A stretch of DNA of 64,000 bases from Loripinus fragilis (taxonomy: Eukaryota > Mollusca > Bivalvia > Lucinida > Lucinidae). Within the stretch, counting starts at the first letter, position 1, and each line of letters opens with the position of its first letter. The stretch is from positions 34,852,774-34,916,773 of the forward strand of contig OZ026521.1 of NCBI GenBank assembly GCA_964019695.1, written 5' to 3'. Shown piece by piece: positions 1 through 12,164 of the stretch. The notes beneath the pieces are model-generated. The model did no database searches, had not been told where the DNA came from, and was given only the letters and a program-made list of their open reading frames with translations. The translations under genes and the position numbers were made by a program.

Positions 1-384
1 ATCTTTCAAAAGTTCTTTCTTGCATGAATTATTTCCTGTATAAACAAACATACTTTTTTATCAAGGAGACGGATACCTTTGGCTACATTGTTCTATGAAC
101 TATTTATACATTTCTTATAGATCACTTTACGCCCTATCATACAGCTTTTGAGCAATCGACAGCATGCTTATTGGTATATTAGAGTTACTTCCTGGTCTGA
201 TACCGTTTGCAATATTGTGACACGCGGAGTGAACTTAGGAAAACCAGTTGCATGACCATGAACAACAATTATCCGACTACAATATTGGAAGTATTTTCGC
301 CCAAATGTACAAATTTCTGGTAGAAACATATATATTTACATTTTTTGCGTATGAACTGTTCACGGTAAAAATGAAAAATTGTAA
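1..384. other. AT-rich intergenic DNA
   Basis: No gene, hairpin or repeat unit could be recognised here. It precedes the outer end of the long inverted repeat that begins near 385. Confidence 0.5.
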
Positions 385-1110
385 ACAATTTGGCCTTGAG
401 CTGGCTATAGATCCCCCTCCCCCCAGGGGAATTTTGTACAACATTATATAAGACACAAAATAAAATATGTAAGCCCTCTGAGAGTGGCAGCGTTAACGTG
501 TAACTTCACGTTATATACGTTACCCCCCCCCCAAATAGCATTAAATGTCCCTGATAATGTCTCAACCATGACATGTTCGTACATATTTGCATGTTGACAT
601 AGGTTTATGAACTTCTTATTACACAGTTACATATTTTTCGCATTAATTTAATAATTATCTTGAGTTATTACCGTTATATACGTTACTTAGTGTTTCCTGC
701 GTTATTTCAGAGTATCGGTATGGTATTTATTGAATATACGTGTATTACATCTGTCACAGAATATAGTAAATCTATAAGGCTGCTACTTAAATAATTTAAA
801 GTTCTTTATAAGGATCGCTTACACTGTTTTTCAGGTCCACGTTATGTATGTTACCTTCAAAATAGTATTAAACCTTGAAGTTAATGTCTCTAACAAGCCC
901 TGTTTATACTTATTTGCATGCTGGCACAGGTTTATGTACTTCTTTTAACAAGGTTTACCTATTTTAAGTATTCATTTAATAAATGCCCTGAGCATTAACT
1001 GTTATGTGTGTTACCAAATGATACATAAGCTATTCTGAGTATCTGTATAGCAGTTGTTGACTATACATGTATAAAGTCTGTCAGAGAATTTACAAAATGT
1101 ACAGCTCAGT
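385..1110 (+). repeat. Left arm of long inverted repeat, internally tandem
   Basis: This arm matches the reverse complement of about 3430-4030 over several hundred bases with many mismatches. Shared landmarks include the run 'gagagtggcagcgtta' (484-499 here; reverse complement near 3904-3919) and 'aaatctataaggctgct'. The arm contains tandem units of about 165 bp, each marked by a GTTAYRTRYGTTAC box at 510, 673, 841 and 1001. The structure suggests an old foldback-type or long-TIR DNA element. No transposase could be recognised. Confidence 0.7.
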
Positions 1111-2750
1111 TCTGGGCAGGGTATATGGATATAATTCAGATGTTGTTGACACTGATTAGGGCTGCAAAGAAAACAACTTTGAATTGCATGTCAGCTCTAT
1201 CGGTATGCATTGTTCCCAATGTTCATTGCAAACGATTACAACAACTACGCACAATATGTACATGTGTAACTGATTACACTTAGAAATTTATCTGATACAC
1301 ATCGCAGATGCAAAGAACTTCTCAAACAAAATGGGTTTATTGTGACACAACCATTCGTTCTTTGCTTGAGAAATGCTTTTAACATAACTATCAGGCAAAC
1401 AATAAAGAGGTATTATAGGCTTCAGCCATTAGAACTAGGCTTCGTACTACAGATGGAATGGTGTATCACATCAGAGTTCAATATATTGAAACAACTCTTT
1501 AATGCACTGAAATGAAATACGAGTACTAGAGGCAGTTTCAGGCGTCACCAATCCTTTTAGTTCTAGTTTTGAAGACAATGAGCTGTGTTTTTGTCTTTCG
1601 GTGCTCCTGCTAAGCCTGGCATAGCTAATATCTTATTGAGGTTGATGACATTGGCAGGAAGGCTGTTGCAGACTGCATTGAATCACTTTTAGTTTAAAAA
1701 TCTGTCTTTCACAACCCCATAAAATGCTACAAGCTAATACAGTTTTGAGGTTTGAGATATTGTCAAATATACAAAAGGTGAACAGCCAGATGAGAGCTTA
1801 AAGGAGCGTCTTTGGTCAGCAATTACCTTCTTTCTATTGGACATATTGGACACCTTGAGTTGACACTTCGGTTCTTTCTGGGACCTGTACCATAGTCACT
1901 GTCAACTCCTGATAGAGTTTCTACCAAAACTGACAAGTCCAAACTTCCGCATGGCTTGTAATCACACATTGTACCAACATTAGATTGGCCATGTAGTGCT
2001 GCACATAACGTTGATGTTAATGCCATAATTACAGAGCATTATAGATTTTCCTGTCACCTTCAAGGATCTGAGGGCACCAGTATTCAACCAGGCACTAAAG
2101 GCAGGGTGTGTTGGTTTTGTCACTGATATCTATATACAATGTATAAGCAGCAGTCTATAAAGTCTTAGAAACGTTCTTGCAGAGGATAACCTAGGTGTTT
2201 TGTTCAACAATGGTGTATGCAACAAAAGGTGCACCTTTTGAATGTCATCAACATTGGCCAGGATATGGGGGAAGATATCTACAGTAATACACTGTTTGAC
2301 AGATTGTGACACTATCAATGTGCCGATGTGCTAGTACCACGGAAAGGTTATTCCTACCAAACTGATAGAGAACCCCTCCCCCCACTAGTTCATCAACATT
2401 CTAAGCAGGGTAGGAAAACAAATAAAGAATTGCTCTAAGCACTCATCGGTGATATGAAGCCCTAACATGTGCTATTTATGTAATTGTGAATAAGCTGCAG
2501 TACGACATGTTTCTGAAAAAAGTACCAAAGCCATACACATATACTGACTAATTCAAATGGCATGAACATGAGCTCACCGCCACCCTGCTTTTCTGTCCTA
2601 AAGATGTACATACAAAGATTGAACTATCAAGTCTTTCCCATGAAAACAAGTGAGGCTTTCCAGATATGGACAAAATGTGTGGAAAATAAATGGAAAGGAA
2701 ATCGAGTACCTCTGGGTGAAAGAAATTTGATTATCCCCTAACAAATGAGC
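1111..2750. other. Interior of the 0.4-4.6 kb repeat structure
   Basis: This stretch lies between the inverted arms. Only short ORFs occur, none with a recognisable domain. It may hold a decayed gene of the element, but nothing in the sequence proves it. Confidence 0.35.
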
Positions 2751-2759
2751 CACAGAATT

Positions 2760-3250
2760 AAATTTCATATTTTGTGTGATATTGGGTTACCATGTTCAAA
2801 ACTCAACAACTCAAACCTTATGAAGGATAGAAAAATAATATTTGCAGTTTCCAAAAGGTACATAAACATTCTTTAATACAAAATGAGTTAGTAAGCATGT
2901 TCACATTTAAAAAAAATATCAAACTTTATTAGTTTCACAAATCATTTCTATAGGAATAATGAAAAAGTAACATGCGTAACACTTTGGGGTGGATATTTGT
3001 TTTCAAAATTCCATATCTGTGATGCAAAAATAGCTTACTTGGATGATATAGCCAATTTTTAAATCTTACCTTATGATTTGCAAGTCATGTCATTTACTAA
3101 AATTATCAAAGTTGTGGATGTGTAATATATATATAATTGGCTGTTACAATGTAATGGTGCCATTACCAGAATGCTAGCATATTGCAGAATCCTTGCAAGA
3201 TAAATCTGATAGAGGATTAATAAGCTGTATAGGAAAATTCTTTAAACCCT
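2760..3250 (+). repeat. Direct repeat copy 1
   Basis: This copy is similar in order and sequence to 4035-4600. Shared blocks are 'ttaccatgttcaa', 'aaaattctttaata'-like text, the GTAAC..GTAAC box at 2967, 'aatagcttactt' and 'ttgcaaaatccttgcaaga'-like text near 3182. It is diverged. Confidence 0.6.
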
Positions 3251-3429
3251 TGGATAATATACGAAGATTTGCTCTATAACTTCTACCTGATGTGTTTTCT
3301 TTGATCTTTTTAAGTTGTTACTCGCACATTGCAGGGTATGATACAAACTTTCCAAGAATATTATGTTAACTATATTTGATGTCTCTATAAAAGAAAAGAG
3401 GGTTTATGGTAGTTTATGTTTTGAGTTAC

Positions 3430-4030
3430 TTCCTCAGCAAATGAGCCAGAGTAAAAAGAAGAACATGGACCTGTGTCAGCATGCAAATACGTACAGGCAG
3501 GTCGTGTTGGAGACCATATCATGAACGTTTAATGGTATTCAGAGAGTAACGTATGTAACCTGGGCTGTAAAATAGTGTAAGACACCATAATAAGGACCTT
3601 TAATTCATTTGAATAGCAGCCTTATAGATTTACTACATTCAATGACGGATGTAATACATATATAGTCAATAACTGTCATACTGATAATTGGAAATAACAT
3701 ATGAAACACTAAGTAACATATACAACGGCAAAAACTCAAGACATTCTTAAAATAAATGCTAAAATTATGTATCTGTGGTTTAAGAAGTTCTCAAACCTGT
3801 GCCAGACTTCAAAAAGGTGTGAATATGTCATGTTGGAGGCATTTTCAGGGAAACTTAATATTATTTTGCGGGTAACGTACGTAACATGATGTTACTCGCT
3901 AACGCTGCCACTCTCAGAGAGCTTACATATTTCATATTGTGGCTTATATGATTTAGTATCTAGAAATCATAGTGTACGAAATTCTCCTTGGAGGAGGTGG
4001 GGTCTATAGCCAGCGCGAGGCCTATATAAT
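3430..4030 (-). repeat. Right arm of long inverted repeat
   Basis: This is the reverse-complement partner of 385-1110. It carries three GTAACGTAYGTAAC boxes at 3546, 3713 and 3872, spaced 167 and 159 bp. Its outer end, near 3990-4030, has the same 'gctatag' plus G-rich text as the left outer end. Confidence 0.7.
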
Positions 4031-4034
4031 TACA

Positions 4035-4600
4035 TTATACATTTTTGTGCGATATGGGGGTACCATGTTCAACATCTAATAACTCGAAAAGTATATAAGA
4101 TAGAAATGTAATGCTTGCAATTTTGTAAAGTTAAATAAAAATTCTTTAATATAATACCAAACAATGAACAGAAACTGGTTTAAATAAAACTTAAGACAAA
4201 CTATATTAGATGCATTTATCATTTAAAAGAGGGTTCAATGAAAAAATGTAACATACGCTACATCCAGGGTGACTATATTTGTTTTCAAATGTCAATATAT
4301 GTGGCCCAATAATAGCTTACTTAGAAAATATAACCAATTTGGAAATCTTGTCTTATCTTTTGCACTTTTCTGAAGTCTTAAAAAGAATTTTAATCATCAA
4401 ATATTTTGAAGGTTAACGTATGTAACAGGCTGTTACAGCTTAACGCTGCCATTGTCAGAGGGCTAACATGTTGCAAAATCCTTGCAAGACATTGGGCTTT
4501 AAGAAAAATATGGTCTACAAAATTCCCCCTGGGGGGAGGTAAACCATATCCAGCCAGTGGCCTAAATACCAGAAATGCACATATTTGGGTCTATTGAAGT
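4035..4600 (+). repeat. Direct repeat copy 2
   Basis: This is the second copy of the segment at 2760-3250. Boxes at 4248 and 4413 are 165 bp apart. The end (4440-4570) again resembles the outer end of the inverted arms ('taacgctgcca', 'tcagagggctaacat', then a C/G-rich block). Confidence 0.6.
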
Positions 4601-5634
4601 CAGATAATTTTAGTTCATGTTCATGCAAATGTTTTTTTAGTTCATGTTCATGCAAATGGTTTTCTATAAAGTTCAAGAGTTATGAGCGTTTTTACTTACT
4701 GACCACAACCGGCTGAAAAGATGCTCAGCAAACCCTCGTCCACCAAAAAAGGCTGTTACATATACCAGTGGTTAGATAATGTTGACATGCATTCGTATGC
4801 AAAATGTGATCAAATATGCTATGTGAATCGAGGATTTTGAGTATTTTCACTAACTGCTAACGGACGGACGGACTCACATAGTGATTAAAGTGCAGGCCCA
4901 AGGGTCGTTCAATTTCGTAAGAGTCTACAGTTGGTAAGTTCAACCGGGCCATACTCATATTGCCAGATTTACATGATACACAAGGAGTTATCATTGTTAT
5001 GGTTAAATGGATGATTCCATTTTGTCCAAATTAAATCAGACTGATAAAAAGATCATTGTTCGAGGGGGCACAACTGTCTAGGAGTTTTGAATAGAAATGG
5101 GCAAGAGTTAGATTACCTTAATCAACAGGGCAAGGGTAAGATCACCTTAAAGATGAAATTTTTCCTTTTTGTTACTTATTTTTGTTTAACACTATTTTCA
5201 TGGATTTTTGAGCCAAGTCGTGTGATAAGGGTACTCCTCGTCCTCCGTAACGTCTGTTTAACCCTTTATACACAAATGGATTCTTCCTTCTGGTTTGATG
5301 CATTAAATTCGGGATGGTCCATTGTATGTATCGAGGGGTCACAGGTTATATTTTCCAAATAAAATTGTATTTCTTTCCCTGAGACTCGTATAAGCTTCCT
5401 GTTCCATTGATGCTATCAAAATATTTTTACTTGTATATGTATGAAATTCAGTTTATAAACGTGCAAATTCAACATTTTGTTGAGGCAAGATGCGTATTAC
5501 TTGGTCTACATCTTTATATAACTTCATGAATTTATGTGTATGAGCAGCGAATACTCTGAAGACACTGTGTGAAAGCGCAGGCTGTTGCTCGCCTTGGCCA
5601 TGAGTACATAATCTCATTTATGCATAATGAGATT
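4601..5634. other. Intergenic stretch
   Basis: The segment holds a 26-bp tandem doubling with 'ttcatgttcatgcaaatg' at 4614-4660 and an 'acggacggacgga' microrepeat at 4860. A 91-codon ORF at 5087-5362 shows no domain or codon pattern I can recognise. The surrounding text ('gggcaagagttagattacctt') looks like dispersed repeat DNA. Confidence 0.4.
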
Positions 5635-5832
5635 TCCCACCCTTATCAATTGGACCAGTCCATTTCCGTTTTAAAGGTTGCATTTTCCATGTTATTCAAA
5701 TTTTAATAGAACGTTCTGTAAACAAATAGTGGAGAGCCTGATCAGACGCCGCGTTTTGCGGCGTCTGATCTGGTTCTGCACTGTTTTATCGATTTCCCAT
5801 TAAAAAGGACGCTAGGCTTAAATGGGTTAACC
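5635..5832. repeat. Hairpin MITE family A, copy 1
   Basis: The core 5721-5787 is a hairpin with stem halves GATCAGACGCCGC and GCGGCGTCTGATC. It lies between constant outer texts (a-acagtggaga and tctgcactgttt). The longer flanks ('caattggaccagtccatttcc', 'aaaaaggacgctaggcttaaatggg') recur at 23.3, 43.0, 54.7 and 58.9 kb and define the full element. Confidence 0.8.
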
Positions 5833-6205
5833 TTTTTCATTCTGGATACCGGTAACAGGTACTTTGGCAAACAGTGAAGATCCAGATGAAATAAGGCGGC
5901 ATTTCATCGGGATTTGCACTGTTTGCTGAGATAAAAAAAACAATCTTCAGGAAAAGACATACATCATTTCTTAGAATGTTCGAAAGGCGACCCCTGCAAT
6001 TTATGTGGATGCTTAACGACAGTTAAATGGGTAAACTCTTTTCATTCAGGTACTATGGCAAACAGTGAAGATCCAGATGAAATGCCGCATAAGGCGGCAT
6101 TTCATCAGGATTTGCACTGTTTGCTGGGATAAAAAAACAATCTTCAGGAAAAGACATACATTTGATTGACCGGCGACCCATGCAAATTTATGTTGATGCT
6201 TTACG
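5833..6205. repeat. Family A hairpins, copies 2 and 3, in tandem
   Basis: Two copies of a ~187-bp unit lie head to tail. Each has a hairpin core (5866-5926 and 6057-6124) of GATGAAATGCCGC type, followed by 'aatcttcaggaaaagacatac' and 'ggcgaccc-tgcaa-tttatg'. The first core has lost part of its left stem. Confidence 0.75.
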
Positions 6206-6365
6206 GCCCAGTCAACAATTTTTCAGTCATGTCGAAACGTTTTCCTGAGTTAAACCAATACTAAGCAGAGGATTAAGTGTTTTGCTCAGGGACACAACAC
6301 AGTGCCTCCAGCGGCCCTTCGATCTCAAGTCTAACACTCTACCAACTGAGCCACTGAGCTCCTCA
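6206..6365 (-). mobile_element. tRNA-derived SINE
   Basis: On the minus strand the head reads GCTCAGTGGCTCAGTTGGTA, which contains a good RNA polymerase III A-box (TGGCTCAGTTGG). It is followed by a weak B-box-like segment and then the body 'tgttgtgtccctgagcaaaacacttaatcctc'. That body resembles the central domain shared by many metazoan tRNA-SINEs. The tail runs into the family A repeat upstream in + coordinates, so the 3' end is uncertain. Confidence 0.7.
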
Positions 6366-6474
6366 GTTAACCCATTTAATTACAAATTGGACAGTTCTAA
6401 ACGTATTGTATCAATATGTATGGGATAATACATCAAATGAAACGGGTTATTCTCGCCCACTTATCGCTCAAGAC

Positions 6475-6580
6475 AAGCTGTTCCATAGGCAAAACGCAGT
6501 GCGGAATTTCCTTATCCCATCCACGTGACCTGCTTATCCCGTCCACATGACCTGCTTATCCCATCCACGTGACTTAAAAT
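6475..6580 (+). repeat. Short tandem repeat with CACGTG-like steps
   Basis: Three imperfect copies of 'cttatcccatccacgtgacctg' (about 24 bp) occur at 6509-6575. They lie upstream of the large hairpin at 7006-7162. Confidence 0.55.
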
Positions 6581-7005
6581 GATAACAATTAGGTTGTTTT
6601 CAGAGCAATTCACGCCTAAATATTATGTAGAAATATCAAAACGGCAATATCTAGTGCGTCCGCCATTTGCACATTGTTGAATGACGTCAAAAACATTTCT
6701 GACGTCACTAAAATGCAACAACAACGTGACGCACGTTATTGACACAGTTTGGCGCCACGACGTCTTTGTCAAAAGATACTGACACCCACGTTAGTTTCAA
6801 ACCCCAATAAAAACCAAACCGACACTTGAAATGCTGTTTCGATTCAGTTTTTAGGTGCAAACTATGTTTACACCCATTTCTGCATCTGGAAAATTCGTTG
6901 GTGAACTTATTTTTTAGATTGGAACAAACGCAAAAAATCTAAAAAATTATGCGGAACTGGCAGAATTCATATAAAACCTTAAGAAGTCACAAAGTGGTCG
7001 AGAAA

Positions 7006-7162
7006 AAGTATCCATCATGATGTATTGTTGTGGGACAAGGAAATCCCACCCTCGGACCTGAATAATTTCGTCAGAAACTCGGCAGAGCCTCGTTTCTGAC
7101 GAATTATTCTGGTCCTCGGGTGGGATTTCCTTGTCCCACAACAATACATATGAAGGATACTC
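7006..7162. repeat. Large near-perfect hairpin
   Basis: Arms of about 58 nt (7020-7077 and 7092-7149) are reverse complements with few mismatches. The short loop is G/C-rich. Outside the perfect part, 'agtatcc' and 'ggatact' also pair. This is a foldback MITE core, and the few mismatches indicate a young insertion. Confidence 0.8.
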
Positions 7163-7860
7163 TTAATCCCACGATATAGCTCAACACAAACGACGGAATG
7201 ACTAATTTCATTTTGATTAAAATAAAGTTTAAATTCAAATTGGCTCTAAACCTGAAAGGGTGGCGGTGAGAGTTGTTTTCAAACGTATATTGTCCGACCC
7301 ACAATGGGCGTACAATATAGTTCAGATCATAAAATGAAAATGGGCATTTAGTGAAATAAATATAATTTGCACTTGGCTTTTCTTTATTTTACAAAAATTC
7401 AATAGAGTATTTCAGAGAAAGGGAAAATTAATCTCGCACACCTTACCATATATTTATTTATTTACATTATGTGACACTAAATGGCGGTCTTATTTTGTAC
7501 ATATTATGCGATTCTTCCAAAATTATGACGAAAGCCATGGGGAGCGAAAATGTCCTTTTAAATCACAGTTATAATGGCAAAAAGAATAAGAATTTAATAC
7601 TGTGAGGAAAGACCCTGATTAGACTTAAGCAGACACCAGCATATGTTGTAAAATTAGCATGATTAATATAACTTTTTCGCACGAGAAAAGACTAAAATGA
7701 TTACATAATATGGATACATCTTTATCAAAATTGCCATGAGCCTGGCCATGAGAGATTTATTTCTGGTGTTAAGGAACATACGAGGAGCAGAACTGCCTGT
7801 GCACCCGTGCATTCTGATCATATTATGCACTATCTTGATAGCGAAACTGATGTATACATA
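7163..7860. other. Intergenic stretch, nothing recognised
   Basis: AT-rich DNA with only short ORFs, several of which exist because neighbouring palindromes read open on both strands. Confidence 0.4.
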
Positions 7861-7862
7861 TA

Positions 7863-7919
7863 CTATATTGAATCTTGAGATTTGGGCTATAATAGCCCAA
7901 ATCTCAAGATTCAATATAG
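7863..7919. repeat. Perfect 28-bp inverted repeat
   Basis: The arms 7863-7890 and 7892-7919 are exact reverse complements around a single central base. The surrounding DNA is not palindromic. Confidence 0.9.
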
Positions 7920-8465
7920 CCTATGTAGTTGACAATAATCATAAACCTCGCAGATCGCCCTTTTCTTGATTTGGAAAATAAATTTCAAAAGCATGGGAAT
8001 TTAGTTGTTTATTGTTACTGCCACTGATTTTTTAAGACAACACCTGACGTATTGGTATTTATAGCATTATTGGACAGCTAAGATCAGACGATCCTGCGCT
8101 TCCACGCAGTCTTCGTGGATATCATAATGTTACTCAAACTATGAAAGAAAATGAATCCTCAGGCCAAAAAAAATTAGCCTCACTAAACATGCTAAACAGC
8201 AGTGTTTGTATATTTGAAGAATTCAATAAGTGTAATTTTCGGACGTGATGGTTCAATGAAATTTTATTTTTATAGCATTAAAATGTTTATTTTTATGTAA
8301 GAGGAAAGTCTTTCAGTGATTCTATGATGGACCAAATCAGTGATTATTTAATTACTTATGAATACTGATTTTTAAAAAATCACAAACTGTTTGATTTTGC
8401 TTTGTGTGTGTCAGCTAACACATCTATGGGTCAACATATGTGATTTTGGTATTTATCGCTTTGTC

Positions 8466-8527
8466 GAGCAGCAAGGGCTCAGACGAGCCTGTGCAAATGT
8501 GCAGACTCGTCAGAGCCTTCGCTGCTC
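8466..8527. repeat. Hairpin family B, copy 1
   Basis: A hairpin with outer GAGCAGC-AAGG / CCTTCGCTGCTC and stem CAGACGAGCCTGTGC. It belongs to the family of short palindromes built on 'gcgca-gcgcagtctgatc' text found throughout the window. Confidence 0.75.
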
Positions 8528-8959
8528 CAACCAAAACTATGGATGTGGATAAATATTCAGACAAAAAATTAGGCTTTTAACCCCCGCTGGATACATCAGC
8601 ATGGGTGCCTGAATATTGGTTCTGCACATATGCGATAGTAGCAAAACTTCACGAGCTTGCCAAAATGTTGATTTTTTAAAAAAAACAAACTAGTTTTGTG
8701 TTCAGTTGGAAACATATTCAAAATTTGGAAGGATCAACTGTTCATTTTATTATGTGCTGAGAAATTAGCTTGGCTGTCGATGTCATTGTTTTCCTAAAAG
8801 TGCAGTGTTAAACTCAAATTGACAATTTTGTTGTATCTCGAGTAAAACGGGAAAAACAGGGACCGCGTTCCTCGCCAAATTGCGGTGTTGCTACAATAAA
8901 AAAAATCTTTAAAATTCCTAACCGCTGGAATCCCTTATTCCTTTTCTGTCCGAAATATC

Positions 8960-9070
8960 GGTAAGCAGGTACTTTGTCAACAGTGAATACCAAGATGAAA
9001 TGCCGCACAATGCGGCATTTTATTAGGGTCTACACTGTTTGCTAACATAAAACAGTATTCAGGGACAGAA
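8960..9070. repeat. Family A hairpin, copy 4
   Basis: The core 8975-9042 has stem GATGAAATGCCGC / GCGGCATTTTATT between 'caacagtgaa' and 'tctacactgtttgc'. One stem base pair is lost on the right arm. Confidence 0.75.
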
Positions 9071-9384
9071 ATATATTAAGATTTAGAAATTTCGACATGT
9101 GACCCTTAATTTTAAGCGCTATGAACAAATACACGCTGGGAAAATGGTTAAATGAATTGAATGGGTCTGAGAATGAATGTATTCGTCTTTATTATTTTTT
9201 TTGTATTGCCCGATGGAAACTACAGATGCTCTTTACATGTACCAAATGCCAAAACTGTCAGGAACCAGCTGAATGCACGCACCAAAAAGGCATGCATGGT
9301 TTTGAATCATGGAGGCTGTGAAAATACATGTAGTATTATAACAATATACCCAACTAACGGGCTGGTAAAGAAAATTGCACTAGA

Positions 9385-9480
9385 CCAGCATGCATGTATT
9401 TTACAGTTGCACCTGACTGGCAGCCATGTCTTTATAAGTTGCATACTATCAGCATGCATGTCTGTTACAGTTTCATGTTA
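9385..9480 (+). repeat. Minisatellite, left part
   Basis: Imperfect ~40-bp units of the form 'gaccagcatgcatgt..tacagttgca'. The array resumes at 10530, so the element at 9497-10515 appears to have split it. Confidence 0.6.
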
Positions 9481-9496
9481 TTAGGATCCATGTATA

Positions 9497-10515
9497 CTGC
9501 TCAACTAAAGTTTAGCACGGATTTTAATATGATGCCCCACTTTGAATAAACATGAAACATTTTATTTGATGTAATATAACATGTATGGGGATCTTGGACA
9601 TTACGTTTTTTCGTGTCCGCCAGACAAAAGGTTATCTGGTTAGGCGTCAGTGGATTGACGTTAAATTTGAGGTCATGGGCATGTAAAGGATACACGTCTA
9701 AGTCGAAAATTTAAACTGTCGATTCTAATGTAAAGCAAAAGGTTCTAAATGATGAAAAACGTTAAAAGCGTCAAAGTTTGATACCCGTTTATGCCACGTT
9801 TTACCGTTCCATTATGACGTCAAAATGGTATTTTTCACTTCTTGACTTCTTCAGCAAACTGAATCGAGCGGTCAAGTAATCTTTTTTGATGCTAGAGTGC
9901 CACAAGTACCAGGAACATTTCTGTTAGTTGATCCTTTGAAAACATCTACTTTAGATAGCGTTACCGCCTACACTTAGCCTCAACTTCAGATTAGCGTCAT
10001 TTTTAATGAATTAAATACAAAGGGACAAAATTTTATGAACGTGCCTTACCCTTAATTGTCTCTCTTTTGGCATCCTATTAAACACGAAACCCCTTTCAAT
10101 TAAGCATGCCTGCCCAAGGAAAACAGTACTGTTTTTGACTTGTTAACGTCACTATAACAACGACGTTAGTTGTTATCAAGACTCAACTTTTGCTTCAAAT
10201 TCTCAATGGAGACGACCTTATTTTTTTTCAGAATGGCTGATTCGACAAAGCTGGAAAACAAAGGACTTTATAAACCGATGCTGTGTCAATTTTGCATTGC
10301 CAATAATGCAGTTGAAACACGTTTTTGACCTCTCTCTGGTTTAAAGTAATGAACGACGCAGTAGACATCTAATTTAAGTACACCAATTGCTGTCCTCAAC
10401 TTTATCACATATCAAACCATCATTTCAGCAGATACTTTATAACTTTAAGCCATTTGTTTAAATAAAAATTAATTTTTATTTATCCGTGCTTCCGTGCTAA
10501 ACTTTTGTTGAGCAG
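9497..10515. mobile_element. TA-flanked 1.02-kb terminal-inverted-repeat element
   Basis: The ends CTGCTCAAC.AAAGTTTAGCACGG and its reverse complement match over about 25 bp and are each flanked by TA, as expected for Tc1/mariner-type insertion. The inside has TGACGTCA near 9816 but no recognisable transposase, so it is probably non-autonomous. It interrupts a minisatellite. The ends resemble those of the element at 29281-30307. Confidence 0.75.
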
Positions 10516-10529
10516 TATATATTACATTT

Positions 10530-10800
10530 GCACATGACCATCAGCCATGTCTGTAACGATTGCATCCGGCCATTTTCCATGTCTTTAACAGTTGCATCTA
10601 ACCAGCAGTCATATCTGTAAACTTGTGCCTAGAAACATGCCTGTCTGATACACTTGCACCATACCGGTGTTCACATTTGTTATAGCAATAACCAACCATC
10701 TGTGCTGTTTGTTGCACTTGCAACAGACCAGAAAAGAAGTTATGGTTGTTACAATTGTACTAGGCAAGCAGGCCCGTACCAACCAGCAGGCAAGATGGTA
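10530..10800 (+). repeat. Minisatellite, right part
   Basis: Several ~40-bp units 'ccagccatgtctgtaacagttgcatc' with considerable drift. It continues the array seen at 9385-9480. Confidence 0.6.
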
Positions 10801-11214
10801 ATGATCATCTGCAGCATGCAGATATTTTACTCAGGGGTTGTTTTTTGTGCTGATACACTACACTCCGTAAGTATTTTTATTGTGTGAAAATTTTTATTTT
10901 ATTCCGCATATTGATTAAAAAAGGTTTGTACTATGATCAAACACTTTGACACAAAGTTTTCAGTGATATCGTCCGTTCAGTATATCCTGTCATTTATCAC
11001 TTCATTTGTGGAAGAAATGTTTTCCCAAAGTAGGAATTTTATGAGAATAATATGATATCATGGTATTATCAGATCTAGCCAAAAATGGTCTGGAAAGTGC
11101 ATGGTGAAGGGATTGATAGATACGATTCCCAGAACAAAGACAAAAACATTACCATTACGAAAAATAGAGTCTGTTATTTTTTTCAGTGCAGTGTATCATA
11201 GCGAAAACCACGTG

Positions 11215-11900
11215 ATTCCCCACCCTGTTATTGTTGCCATCTTGGACGTCATCTTAAATATTTTACAACGCTGAAAAACAACAACATGCCAGTCAATTTT
11301 TCAAGTACAACCGAAAACTATCAGAAAATAGTTACTAACTGCGAATTTGATTTCAGGTTGAATTTTGCTTTGAATGGCGGCCATCTTGGACACAATCATT
11401 AATATTTCAACCTTGTGAATCAAACCCGTGGATGCTTCACTTTAATCATTTGTATTATTAGGTCTCTAAGCAAAAGTCAAAATTAAAATGCTTCATATCG
11501 AGTTTGTAGCCAATAGATCTTAGGAACCTAACCGTCGGCCATCTTGGACACCATCTTTAAATGTCAACCTTCTAAATCAAAACCATGTTCTTATTTGATC
11601 GTTTGTATCATTTAGCCTCAAGACATACATAAAAAAGTAAAAACTAATGTGTTTTTTCTCGAGTATGTTGGTCAAATAGGCCTTAGAAGCCTAACTGACA
11701 GCCATCTTGTACGCCATCTTTAATATTTCAACCATCTGAATCAAAATAATGTTCCATTTTAATTGGTTGTAACATTTAGCCTCTGAAACATCCATAAAAG
11801 TCAAAATTAAAATGCTTTTGATCGAGTATGATGGTCATATAGGCCTTGGGAGCCTAACTGACGGCCATCTTGGACGCCATCTTAAATATTTCAAAATGCT
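11215..11900 (+). repeat. Tandem array, ~165-bp unit with 'ggccatcttggacgccatc'
   Basis: About four diverged units begin at roughly 11225, 11375, 11535, 11697 and 11860. Each has the 'gccatcttggac' box, then 'aatatttcaacc', 'catttagcctc' and 'aaagtcaaaattaaaatgctt'. No coding function is seen. Confidence 0.75.
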
Positions 11901-12049
11901 CAATGATGCCAGAGTGGCATCAGTTGGATTCATCAAGTACAATGCCTCAACAACACGAATCAACAAAGAAAAAAACTTTAAAATCAAGTTCCAGGTCATT
12001 CTGGCTTTCTACCGGACTAATAACGTCGAATTTTATATTAACCCTTCTC

Positions 12050-12150
12050 GTAGATGGGTACTATGGCAAACAGTGAAGACCCAGATGAAATGCCGCATTA
12101 TGTGGCATTTCATTAGGGTATACACTATTTGCTAGAGGAAAAAAGAGAAA
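12050..12150. repeat. Family A hairpin, copy 5
   Basis: The core 12065-12133 has a GATGAAATGCCGC / TGTGGCATTTCATT stem between 'ggcaaacagtgaa' and 'tatacactatttgct'. It abuts, and probably truncates, the LINE fragment that follows. Confidence 0.8.
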
Positions 12151-12164
12151 GAAATACAATTCGA

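Noticed and set aside
5087..5362. 91-codon ORF with a hydrophobic stretch
   Set aside because: No recognisable domain, and the text around it looks like dispersed repeat DNA. A chance ORF is likelier than a gene.
7663..7969. Two overlapping ORFs on opposite strands with the same peptide (NLEIWAIIAQISRFNI)
   Set aside because: They arise because a perfect palindrome reads the same on both strands, not from real coding.
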